DNA of 64,000 bases, from positions 496,001 through 560,000 of the forward strand of contig NW_017265145.1 in assembly GCF_001638985.1 (NCBI RefSeq), read 5' to 3'. Position numbers and translations under genes: made by a program. The stretch comes from Phycomyces blakesleeanus NRRL 1555(-) (taxonomy: Eukaryota > Mucoromycota > Mucoromycetes > Mucorales > Phycomycetaceae). Shown in pieces: positions 23,641 through 34,965 of the stretch. The notes beneath the pieces were generated by a model that made no database searches, had not been told where the DNA came from, and saw only the letters and a list, made by a program, of their open reading frames with translations. The first letter of the stretch is position 1; each line of letters starts with the position of its first letter.

Positions 23641-25417
23641 ATCTATGGTCAACCGCAACGATATGAGCGCCTACTGTATTATTATTATCATGTCTTGTAA
23701 TATGAGCGTCATATTGAAGGGCAAGATGTAAAAAGGCTGCAAATGTGGTGATTATTTTATGCTGTGATACAATATATTTAAGGCTTTATTTTAGGGTTAT
23801 GCTACCAGAGAGTGGGTTCCAGACCAAGGAACGGAGCTCGTTTCAAACCTCAGCCACGCACACATTAATATTCCGAGTAATGTAACCTAGGGTTGGAAGT
23901 ACAAAGATTCCATCGTTTTATTGAGTAGATCTGTTTACTTTGTTTTATTACTAGCATTCAACATTTGTATGCAACACCAGAATTGTCATCTAATGTAAGG
24001 TAAGTCTACTGTGTCTACCACCAACAGTCTATTGTGGGTGATTTGAACCGCATTTCCAACAGCAACAACAACATAGAACCTTATTATCAATCCCTGGGAA
24101 TCTCAGAAAAAAAGTTTAATTATCTTAATGCTAACACAAAATCTACAGCCAAGCTTCCATACAGTAGAAACAAGAGTATTATGACGTATTATTGACACTA
24201 AGGGATAAATTTTTGTGATACTTATTTCCAGTACCACAAAGTGCATTTTGATGATTAAGGGTAAAGGAGCATGTTTATTATATTCGGCCCGAAAGGGGGA
24301 AAGAAGGATATCCTCCAGATTGGAGATGGTTATTAACTGAGTCTAAAAGACTTTATTTCTCTTATCTTATACTTTGACCTTGATTATACAGCCCAGCTGG
24401 TGGATACCGTCAATCACAGAAAGTTGAGAATATCGGTTAATGCAAAAACAAATTGTCGGTCAAAAAATGAATAAACCATAATAAGAGGAAAATGTGCTGT
24501 TTGATTTAATTCATATCACTTAACCGTGCCTTAATTAATATAAGCATACAGTGTTTTGGCTCTAGTAACGTTTCTGTTAATTGTAGTTAAATTAGTAGAT
24601 ATTTATTCAATGGAAAGCCTGCTCATTACATATTTAAAATTAGAAGCAATATACTAAACTTAAATATCAAACTATTTGAGCGTAAAATGCTGGTGTCAGA
24701 TGCTTACAGCTGTGATAATCGAGAAGAGTCATAACATGCCTCTTCAATACTGTTTAGTGCTTTACCATACATATAATCATATTATTAATAATATTAAGAG
24801 AGCGCATTAGATGGAGCAGTTTATTTTTGTAATTTAAGTTTAATAACAAACAAAAAATGTATTCAACTTAACAATAAGCGAAACATTACAAGTCTTCTAG
24901 TATTCTCAAATTTCTCGGGTAATATCTCAATTTCCTGTAATTTTCTTTTAATTTGATTTCTTAATTTCTTCATTCCAGTCATCAGTATTTTTTGTGCTTG
25001 TCACCGATAAATTATCATTAGTACTAGTACTGGTAGTAAATGCTAGACTATATTCATAATCATTTATATCAGTTATGGAAGCGACAGGTGTATCAGCGTT
25101 ACAGCTGCTTGAGCCAAAAGTAGGTGTCAGATTATTGCATGGATTTGTGGTAAGATGATTACAAGTATTGCTATAGGCAGCGATAAAGCAATGTCTTAAC
25201 AATCTTGAAGATGAGCTAATTTTTTGTTGTACTTAAAAAGAACTCTCTCTATGTATATAACATTAAGTGCACTAATTAATTTAATTTCATAGTAAATAAT
25301 AAAGTCTCCCATAAGTAATAGGGCTGTTATTTAATAAACTTGGATTTACTGTTACTTCTGTTCATCTAAAGATTGTTTTTGGAGTATAATGCTATCTTGT
25401 CATGCACCGGAATGTAA

Positions 25418-25618
25418 TGTGAAGGCAGCAAGCAATCTGATAAGTCTGATCTGCTAGCTGTACTGGTAGCTGTCACTGTATACATGATATGCCGCGCTTA
25501 CTGGAACTTCGCTTTTGAAGAGTTTCCCTTGCTTAACAGCGTTGTAGCGAAAAACACCTCTAGTGTAGTATCCCGTAGTTCTGCAACGAGGACTTCCGAC
25601 AACAATTCACCTCATTAG
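25418..25618 (+). other. Unrecognised open frame with one hydrophobic segment
   Basis: Sixty-six codons open between two stops, without an early ATG. It contains LLAVLVAVTVYMICRAYW, which could be a membrane helix, followed by a Ser/Asn-rich end. It could be the last exon of a small gene or chance. No family is recognised and there is no upstream exon with clear splice support. Confidence 0.15.
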
Positions 25619-26512
25619 ATTTTGCTTTGCTTTGTTTTGTTTTCTGCCCCTATTTTTTAATAGACATCCCTTTCGTTTAATTCCATATCCAATATCATAA
25701 GTTTTTCGTGAACTGTTCAGCCATATTTTTATTACAGTGTCTTTACTAGAGATTAGGACAATTCAGGAAATGTTTTATATGAATCAGAATGTAAATGTAG
25801 AAAATCTGCTTACCTTTTGTGGACAAAAAGAGAGCGAAATTTAGACGAAGAGAAATTGGTTTTCAGGCAGTTTTTCAAGTGTCTTTAGAATGTTATATGT
25901 CAGATGTGTGGGCTGTATTAAATTGCACCAGGCTTTAACAGACCCAGTATATAGGCTACCCTTTTATCCTTATGCAGTGATATGATAAAAGAATCTGTCT
26001 ACTTAATTATCTTATTTGGAGTCTTCTAAATGGATTTTACTTTAATGCTGATCGTATCACTTTATATTATATGATATATATCCCCACTCTTTTTTTTTAA
26101 AAAAAAATCCATATTTTTTGAGCAACACAACTGTCGAATATATGCTCATTGTTAGGATTTAGGAGAATTGCTCTCCTCACACTGTCAGACTCCTTAAAAC
26201 TCGAGTGACCAAAGCAAAAAGAGAGGGTAATCTCATTATATTGGAGACACAGTATTGACAAACAAGAAGTATTGCATCATCTTAAAACCTTTGATAGTAC
26301 CCACAGGAAATTCTGGTGCGGCTCTTACGCGTTGGAAAGCCTAATTTGGCATGATCAGTGGATAGTTGAAAACAATGCATAAATGATAAAAGGCACTCCT
26401 GATCCAAAGTGAAAATTGGACTGTCTTTCGGGTGACGTCGTTTTTGCTTAAAGCAATGGTTCACTTCCCATTTTGACACCGGCAACCGCGTATAGTAGAT
26501 ACACGTTTGATC

Positions 26513-29500
26513 ATGAATCCATTTTCAATACTATCAGATACCAACGAGGCACCAATTCCAGCTGGAAAGGATGTGGAGGTAGCAATTACCCATTAGAATA
26601 AACTGCATCGCAAAAATACATAAACTCAATCTGCCGCAGTTCTTTCGATTCAACAGTATAGTTCCCGATGCCAAGATTTCACTACAGGATGCCCAGTTTG
26701 ACATCGAAAACTACCCCTCTGATGTCTCTCTATTAGCATGCTCTAGCAAATATGGCTATTTTGTAGCTGGATCTATTGAAGGTAGCAAACTTATCACTCT
26801 AATATCATATTATTGATACATACATACATGCATACATGCATTTCAGGTTTTATCTTTGGACAAACAAAATCCATACGCGACGGATTGAAAACTACTGGCA
26901 AAGGAAATATCGGGGCTTTGGACAATAAGACTGTTGTCAAAGTAAACGAGGGACCTGTTCACCAATTGCGCCTCACAGCCGATGAACTTAACGTCGTAGT
27001 AGCTGTTGCAAATGGTCATTTGTTTATTTACAGCATGAAAGATATTAATACTTTGGTGAGAATTCTATTATTTGTTTATGCCAACTCGATAGAATAAACT
27101 TGACTATTAATCACGAAACTTTATCAGGGCGAGAATGTTCAACCAATCAAACACTATCAATTTGAACAAAACATCCTTGACTTACGTCCCAACCCAGAAG
27201 ATCTCCCTGATCTTGCTGCCATTCGTTTTGAAGGGGATAGTTGTAGGATTATCAGTATGGAAACAGGAGACACAACTACGATCATTCCTGAAGAAGATAT
27301 TACCGCAATTTGCTGGTCCCCAAAGGGAAAGCAGATTGTGTGCGGAACACACCAGGGCTCAATTGTCCATTATGATACTCAAGGAAACAAGAAGGATTCC
27401 CTTCCTATTCCTAATGAAATGAGAGCTGGAATGGGTGATGAAATTGAGGATAGATACGGTAAGAAATTCAGACTCTCGCCAAAGAAATCACATCAACAAA
27501 AATCCTTATAAAAATTCTAGTCCAGGATATATTGTGGGTTGAGACCCATATCTTCCTCGCAATCTATACTCGCCCGCGTGCATCAAATGACGATGAACAT
27601 GTAAACGATGCTTACATTATCGAAAGACGACCAAAGATTGGAAGCCCAGTATATACTCAACTTGCAGAAGTAACTCCCGTGTTTTCGAATGATGGGCGTG
27701 GTGGACACTTTTATATGGAAATTATACGTGATCTCGGAAAAGATGTCAAGCACGCTATTATTCTCGCAAACACTGCAACAGGAGAGATATCCGTCGTTGG
27801 TCAAGATGAAGAAGGAGAGTGGGCCACATGGACATTAGAAGAAAATTTCCAGGCCAATATGCCCCTCTCGGAAGAAGACAGCACAGACACATTCCCATTG
27901 GGCGTCGCTTTAGATTTTTCTGCATCTGAACTTCTTCCACCATTTGATCCTAGCGAAAGTGATAAAGGAGTCGATCCAATGCCAGTTGTTTATTTCATTA
28001 ATGACGAAGGCCATATTTTGGCTTATTACTGCTACAACAAAGAACTTGCTAGAAAAGGAGAACCTTTTGGAGGCATGGTGGAATTGAAAGATATCAACAA
28101 CCCTTCCGCTACATCTGTATCTAAAAATACAACACAAAATGCTACACCCGTACCAGCATTTGGAGGATCTTCCCAAACTCAACAAACATCAAACTCCTTT
28201 GGAAATCTTTTGTCTGGAAATGGCGCTAATAGTTCAACACCCGCCTTTGGCCAGACAAGCCAGCCAGCTAAATTTGGATCCTCCACTCCTATGACAGGTG
28301 GTTTTGGTGGGTTTGGAGCACCAAAATCCAATTCTTCCTTTGCCAACCTCTTGTCAGGTGGTGGAAGCACTGGAAGCACAGTCACATCTACGGGTGCCTT
28401 TGGCGCAGCACTTCAACAGCAGCAGACAGGTGGATCGTTCTCTAGTTTCTTGCCTAAAGATAGCAATGCTACAACATCAGACGCCAAAGTGCCTTTGTTT
28501 CGTAGTCTTGCAGGTACTGCAAGTGTCCCGAGCGCTCCTACACCTGGCCGTATGGGTCAAAATGCGGGTGGATTTGGATCTTCTGGCTTTGGAACACCCA
28601 GCGTACCTGCCTTTGGAAGTACCACCGCTGTTGGCTTTGGAAAGTCAACTTCCACAACGGCAGCACCTAGTCAGTCTCTAGCTTCAATCACAACCAATAG
28701 TCCCAAGCCAGATAGCAATAGCGAGGCACCAAAAGCCAAAGAAGAACCAACAAAATCACCTTTGGCAAATACCCCCAGCAAACCTGCTGCCTTTGGACAA
28801 GCATCTGCACTTGGACAGACTTCCACATTTGGGCAGGCCTCCACATTTGGGCAGGCCTCCACATTTGGGCAGGCCTCCACATTTGGGCAGGCCTCCACAT
28901 TTGGGCAGACCTCCACATTTGGGCAGGCCAACCCCGGTGGATTTGGTGGATTAGGAAAGGATAAGAAGACTTCGGACGTTGGCTTCGGCTTCGGCTCTAG
29001 CTCATCTGGAAATTCATTCAACACTCCCTCAACTGTCCCAATCCCATCATTCGGCGGAGCACCCAAAGTTTCTGCTTTTGGTGCCCCCAAAGAGTCTCCT
29101 AAGCCTGTACAAAAAACCGACAAATCTTCTTCTACTCACTTTGGTGCAAAACCCGAGACACCTATAGTAAATGAACAAGAAAAAAAAACTACACCCTCAC
29201 CTAAACCTTCCTCTTTATCTACTACCCCTGATGCAGCACCAGAAGTGAAGAGTGGGTTCTCATTTGGATCGTCCAAACTTACCGTCCCTGTTGCTACACC
29301 AGAAGTGAAGAGTGGATTTTCGTTTGCATCTCCCAAACCCGCTACTCCTGCTGCTGCTCCAGAAGTAAAGGCTGGATTTTCGTTTGCATCTCCTAAACCT
29401 GCTGCTCCTGCTGCTGCTCCAGAAGTAAAGGCTGGATTTTCGTTTGCATCTCCTAAACCTGCTGCTCCTGCTGCTACTCCAGAAGTTAAGGCCGGATTTT

Positions 29501-31007
29501 CCTTTGCATCTCCCAAACCTTCTACTCCTGCTGCTGCTCCAGAAATTAAGAGTGGGTTTTCATTTGGATCTCCCAAACCTGCTACTCCTGCTGCTGCTCC
29601 AGAAGTTAAGAGTGGGTTTTCATTTGGATCTTCCAAACCTGCCGCTCCTGTTGCTACACCAGAAGTAAAGAGTGGCTTCTCTTTCAGTTCTCCTAAGCCT
29701 GTAAACTCTCCTCTATCAAAGTCTGCGCTTGTTAACCCTCCCTCTCCGCAAAATCCCAGTCCTGCTGCTGCAAGTACTTCTTCCGTGAGCCCTCCAAAAG
29801 CCACCAAACAAACATCAGCATCACCAAAAAGTACTACCAAACCAAAGCCGGCGCCAACTCCGCGAAAGTCTACAGCAGAAGATGTAATTATTGATAAATT
29901 TATGGGAATGCAGTACAAATTTATGTACTAATACTCTTTTTACTTTTAGGGTATGGGCAAAATATTTGAGCAGGTTTACTTTGAGGTTCTCGATAGTTTT
30001 GAGGAGGTAAGGAACACGGCCTATAAATGAGAAAGAAAAAGAAAGATCTTTAATATATAATGTCTTTTAGATGGCCAATCAAAATGACCAGCTTTCGGAA
30101 ACTATTAAGAGTGAAATGAGATCCCAGTCATCACCTTGTCTTATTAGCGATCCAATCGAAGAATGGTCGCTTGAGGATATTGAAAGTTTGGGCGATTCCA
30201 TTAAATCCCTGAGTGAGAAAAACAAAAGAATAAGTGATGAAGTTCAAAAGCTTAGGGAATCTTGTGATGGTGCATTCGAAGATCTTATGGCATGTAAGTA
30301 TTAATTGAAAGATATTGTTAGTGTGAAAGTAGCTTTTGTTTCTAATATAAATACATGTATGTATACCTATAAGTGAAAACAAAAGAGGAAACATACAAGA
30401 AATACTCGCTTGAGAAGAAAGATCCCAATCTCCAAGAGAAATTGAGGGAAAGACATCTGGATAGTGATACTCGCGCTAAGTGGGCAGAGTCTTCATCCCG
30501 GTGTGAATCTGTTGAAGCAATCTTAAAGCAATTAGAGTTCAAGGTTTACAAAATCAAGGAAAAGGCCAAGCACTCTAGAACGTAAGTAAAAAAAAATAAG
30601 ACATCTCATTTTAGTATGAATCACTGATTTATGTGTATTTTAGCCAAACTACACTAGCAACCCCCCTCTACGCTATACGACGCACTGTGTGTGACATCAA
30701 CACCGATATTGCAAGAAAGGACAGTGAACTCAAAGATATGGAGGAGAAGTTAGGAATGCTTCGATTGAATGAATATCAAAGGAGGTCTGCCTCCTCTGGA
30801 TGTTCCTATGGACTGGACGACAGTGACGATGAGGAAGAGGAAGAGGAAGAGGAAAAGAAAAATAATGTGGTTGCTCAAAGCTCCCTACTGTCCAACAATC
30901 TTCCTTTCCCAAGCGCGATTATACAAAGCACCACAAATCTCATAAATCGTGAACAGTTCTTGGAGATGCTATGTGAAGCGACTGCTGGTAGAGAAGTAAA
31001 CTACTAA
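26513..31007 (+). CDS. NUP159: Nucleoporin Nup159/Nup214
   Basis: Cytoplasmic-side nuclear pore FG-nucleoporin that recruits the DEAD-box helicase Dbp5 for mRNA export. Nine exons: 26513-26578, 26640-26781, 26847-27055, 27128-27458, 27521-29883, 29950-30006, 30071-30293, 30374-30581 and 30644-31007, giving 1320 residues. Residues 1 to about 430 form the beta-propeller, with blade motifs such as ICWSPKGKQIVCGT and DILWVETHIFLAIY. The middle is FG-rich: tandem STFGQA units at about 28826-28925 and seven or so 22-residue units containing GFSFGSPKP or GFSFASPKP at 29245-29700. The end is a coiled coil with an acidic D/E run near 30819-30855. The sixth exon join uses a GTAATT donor with a TACTAAT branch site at 29927-29933. 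An alternative donor would truncate the protein. Confidence 0.9.
28820..28928 (+). repeat. 18-bp tandem repeat coding STFGQA/T
   Basis: About six near-identical 18-bp units (TCCACATTTGGGCAGGCC) in tandem inside the FG region of the nucleoporin. High nucleotide identity implies recent expansion. Confidence 0.9.
29245..29710 (+). repeat. 66-bp minisatellite-like repeat in the nucleoporin
   Basis: About seven units of roughly 60-66 bp, each coding a GFSF(G/A)S(P/S)KPA-type FG/FS motif plus an AAPEVK-type spacer. Units differ mostly at synonymous or spacer positions. Confidence 0.85.
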
Positions 31008-32382
31008 CCTGATATATAAGCTATTTTAACTTTCGAATGTCTTTTTACCAATCAATCAATCAATCAATCAATCAAATATATATATATATATTATTTACCT
31101 GTAATATCACTTTTCGCAACTTTCTTTTGGTTAGCAAAATAATATTATATAATAATAATAATCAATGTTATACGAATATAAGTAACCATTCAAGTCTGAA
31201 TATAGCTATACCTTATTAACTGTTCATGTGCCTGCAGATATTTTGTTATTTTAGAGCTAGAGTCAAATACTTATATTGCACAAAAACGTAGTTTAGAAGA
31301 AGTGACTGAGCTCAGATTTCTTGTACCGGTTCTTTGGCTTGATAGTGGCGATATAATTACCACAGTGTTTACTTAGGATGCATCAAATAATATTTATGAC
31401 TAGGGGCGTAGGGATAAGAATCAGTTGCCAAAAAACGGGAAAATGACAAAGTTTTTTTTTTTTTAATTTAACTAGGTAAAAATGTTGCTTTATTTTGCTT
31501 TACTAAATTTCCTCAGATAAGGTTTTTGCTGTCAACTACTCTCCTTCCACTCTACATCCACTCCAATATCCTCGCGCCACTTCGTTCTCTCTCTGCAAGA
31601 TAGCGACCACCAACCACCATGCCCACCGTATTAATATCCTTTAATAGTTGACAAAATATAGTAATACTACATTTGTAGCCCGTATGTAATTCCCATTTCC
31701 CCAACAATCGCCAAGAGAAAAGAATACGTGCCTAGGGATGTATTTTAACAGTAATATTCACTCTATCTTGTTCTCTTTTTCAATCCCTCGTGTAAGCAAG
31801 CAACTTTTAGCCCAAAACTTTCTAGGTATATTGGATAACGTAAAGTAAAGTAAAATAGGCTCAATACATTATGATCTGTATATACTGATAGCCCAACCTA
31901 TAAATGTGAACTGGCAATAGACTAAATATTATAGCATACCTTATGTTTTTACAATGTATATAAATGCATCTTCCTATCGACGTCTTTTGACTTTTTATCT
32001 TATATTTTCTAATGATCTCTATTCATGTTGAATACACATTTTATAGATATTATTATCCTTGGTTATGTATGATGACAATTAAAATTTTAATACATGTTAA
32101 GCTTTCTTAGCTATTAAACTGTCGCCAGCTTGAATGCACATGATTTGCTAAATATATGTTTAAAACTTCTCTGGAATATTCTGGTACACCAGAATATCGT
32201 AAAGGTATTAAAAGTCGCCTTTTATTGTAATGACAAAGAAATAACAACTTATTCTATTTATTTTTTATGCGATTTGCAGTAGATCCAGCCTGTGACAGCG
32301 TTTACCCATTACCCCAACTTCTGCTATTCTTTCGGCGTGTTCTATTAACCCCTTGTTTTTCTTTAACATACAACAGTTCGTC
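31008..32382. other. Intergenic, about 1.4 kb
   Basis: AT-rich; an AATC tetranucleotide repeat at about 31050-31074 runs into TA repeats. No coding region is supported. Confidence 0.5.
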
Positions 32383-32955
32383 ATGTCTATTCTGAAGAAC
32401 GTATTTGCCATTGTAAGATTACAACCAAAGATCATTTCAATGGCTAATTATTATTCAGCATGGTGTTTTCGAAGGTCTTCTTGGCTTTACTGTCTTCTTT
32501 TTCCCTCAATTGTTTGCTTCTTACGTAAACTTGGCCGAAGGTCAGGGTGAATTCATAATGCGCGCTTTTGGCGCTGGTATTCTAGCTCTTGGAACAGGCG
32601 GTATATTGTGCAATGGAATGCCTGACGTACTTCCTTGTAAGCGAGCAATAGGTAATTTATCGTTTCATTTTTTGTTTCATTGTTTCGTCTGTAATATTAT
32701 GAGCCGAATGTTTCTCTCGATACTCATATATACTATTGTTGACATTTTTTAGGCGCTAGTTTTCTCGCCTTTCATGGTTTACTTGCTTTCCTTTCCTTCC
32801 AGTCGCGCAAGAATGGTTCATTGACTGACTTGGTGGGTTGGGTAGCCTGTGGTATCCATTCAGTCATGGCTGTGCTATTTTATGTTTGGTACAAGGTTAC
32901 AGAAAGTCAAGTCAAGACTTACACCAAGAAGAATGGTCCTAAACACGACCATTAG
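32383..32955 (+). CDS. Small multi-helix membrane protein, unknown
   Basis: No family is recognised. Three exons, 32383-32412, 32459-32651 and 32753-32955, give 141 residues. About four hydrophobic segments are visible: GLLGFTVFFFPQLFASYV, FGAGILALGTGGILC, ASFLAFHGLLAFLSF and HSVMAVLFYVWYKV. A short basic C-terminal tail ends GPKHDH. The pattern of small Gly-rich helices suggests a small integral membrane protein of endomembranes or mitochondria, but this is inference. All three exon joins keep frame with consensus splice sites, so the gene is likely real. The acceptor before CATGGTG at 32459 sets the first helix in frame. Confidence 0.75.
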
Positions 32956-33397
32956 TATTTGTGATTATAACATAGATTATGAACATTCGATTTTATTTCT
33001 CTTTCAATATTTTTAGCATAATAAAAAGACAACTACAACGCTGAGAAATCCAGTACAAAGCAAAGCAATCTAAAATAGAGCACTATTATTATATCTAATT
33101 GAGAAGATCTAAAGGAACTCGACAGTTCAAATACACTTATTCTTTTTTCTTGTCCAAAAAAAGAAAGAAGCACAGAGCAGTCTCCGTTTCTCTCTCTATT
33201 CCTACAAAAGGTCTTTGTGGGAGATACAAAAAAAGGGTTTGTTCGGTCCAGGGCAAAAGCAAGTCCGGCATATTTTATTGTCCGAAACACCCCCGGTGCG
33301 GGGAGGAGGGGAAGCAGGCAGGAAGGGAGGAGGAACCTTTAGTGCCGGGAAACGCGGCACACCATAGCTCCTCCTTTCCGTGCACACGTATCCACCA
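32956..33397. promoter_or_regulatory. Intergenic and RPL26 promoter region
   Basis: About 440 bp. The part from 33280 to 33397 is unusually GC- and purine-rich for this window (GGGGAGGAGGGG near 33300) and leads directly into the RPL26 start. Frames at 33099-33416 and 33202-33447 are artefacts of this compositional change. Confidence 0.4.
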
Positions 33398-34172
33398 TGA
33401 AGTTCAGTGCTGGTGAGTAAAGAATAGATAGTGGCGGGAAGCATCATCGGAAGATATGGATACAGAACTACAGTAGATGGATGATATACAGAAACTTATC
33501 GAGAAATAATAAAAACAACCCTCTAATAATCAATCGTTTTGTGTGTGCGTGTGTGTGTGTCTTGTATTAGATGTTAGCTCCGATCGCAGCAAGAGCAGAA
33601 AGGCTCATTTCACTGCCCCCTCGAGCATTCGCCGTAAGATCATGAGCGCTCCTTTGTCCAAGGAATTGAGAGAGAAGCACAGCGTAAGTTTACAGCGCAT
33701 CAATAAAAAAAAACTTTATATATACGGACACAATAAAGTCCATTCCCGAAAAAGAAAGTTTCAATCAGCATTACTTTTTGGCTTTTCATTCTCTTGCTAA
33801 AGCGGTTTTGTCATAATTTTTTTAGGCTCGCTCCATCCCCGTTCGCAAGGATGACGAGGTCATGGTTGTCCGTGGTACCTACAAGGGTCGCGAAGGCAAG
33901 ATTGTCCAGGTCTACCGCAAGAAGTGGGTTATCCACATTGACCGTGTCACTCGTGAGAAGGTCAACGGTGCCACTGTCCCCATTGGTATCCACCCCTCCA
34001 AGGTTGTTGTTACCAACCTTAAGATTGACAAGAGCCGTCAGGCCATCCTCGATCGCAAGAACAGCGCCTCCAAGAAGAACGCCATGGAGCAGGTAAATAC
34101 TTATTACTATTTATAATTATTCAAAGGCAAAAAATAACTCACGTACCTTTTTTTTTGTCTACTTTTTAGTAA
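33398..34172 (+). CDS. RPL26: 60S ribosomal protein L26 (uL24)
   Basis: Large-subunit ribosomal protein near the exit tunnel. Four exons: 33398-33413, 33571-33683, 33826-34092 and 34170-34172. The first codes only five residues (MKFSA) and the last appears to be just the stop codon. The protein is 132 residues, close to the family length. Family sequence is clear: [17 protein letters not shown], the KOW motif in [20 protein letters not shown], and [18 protein letters not shown]. Codon use is strongly biased (C-ending), as expected for high expression. If the last intron is not spliced, the frame adds eight residues before a stop at 34117. Confidence 0.95.
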
Positions 34173-34965
34173 ATTTGCTCTTAACTGTTACTCTATTTCG
34201 AACCAATAAAAGCGGAAACGTAGACGGCTATTTTGCAGTTGACTCATCTTTAATTAGCTTTTTTTTTAACTTTGAGCAATAAGTGAAAGGGATATACAAT
34301 GAGGGTAGTGATCAAATGAAGTGCTTTCAATCGAAATGGAAACAAAATGAATAATGCTGTTGCATGAATGGATATATATGTAGTGCTTTAGACTTCGAGG
34401 GCTTGTTTGTATATATATATATATATTTGTGTGTGTATTACTGATGGATATACCTAGTAGTATGTAGCTAATGCCTATTTGTTTGTACTCGCTACAACAG
34501 TTATCAATGCATGAGTATGGCATTATTACTTTTAATTGATTCTTTTATCATTGCTCTTTTAATTCATGATATCAATATACATTCTTTCATTTATGATATA
34601 ATCTGGTATAAATTATGCTTTTTTTGGTGACCGTTTCAAGACTACTTGGTTATCTCCCTTCTACTCGAATTTGAATATTTTATGTAATGAGGTTGCTTAA
34701 AAAATATCACAGTCTTTATCGGCCGTTTGATAAATAATATATTTTATATCTAACTCTTTAATTGATAGATATGCGTTTATATCTGGCACATAAAGATGAA
34801 TAGCAAACACTTTAAAAACATTTTCTTTTATCTCCACATTCAAATGCAAGAAATCCTTTCTTGCGTCACCAGAAAAGCACACAAGGTGTACTGGGTTTAT
34901 TAGCCAAATCTAGAACTTTGTTTTTTGATTTGATTTGATTTTATTATTATTACTATATATATAAA
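34173..34965. other. Intergenic, about 0.8 kb
   Basis: AT-rich with a TA run near 34412-34425 and TTTGATT/TTATTA repeats just before 34966. No gene is supported; the minus-strand frames at 34266-34523 and 34697-34882 lack any family resemblance. Confidence 0.45.

Larger units (their letters stand above)
21235..26512. other. Gene-poor AT-rich region, 5.3 kb
   Basis: The largest non-genic stretch in the window. No reading frame could be linked to a family. Items seen: a TATA-box-like orphan promoter near 23519-23527; a reading frame at 24948-25202 (minus) rich in Ser, Thr and Asn; an open frame at 25418-25618 (plus) with a hydrophobic segment; and a T9A9 palindrome at 26090-26107. Decayed genes or non-coding RNA are possible but unproven. 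Confidence 0.45.

Noticed and set aside
29884..29932. Extension of Nup159 exon 5 to a stop at 29931
   Set aside because: It would end the protein before its coiled coil. A GTAATT donor at 29884 with a TACTAAT branch site and AG at 29949 keeps the frame into the downstream exons.
31050..31074. Short AATC repeats as a possible CRISPR or other array
   Set aside because: It is a simple tetranucleotide microsatellite without spacers, in a eukaryotic context.
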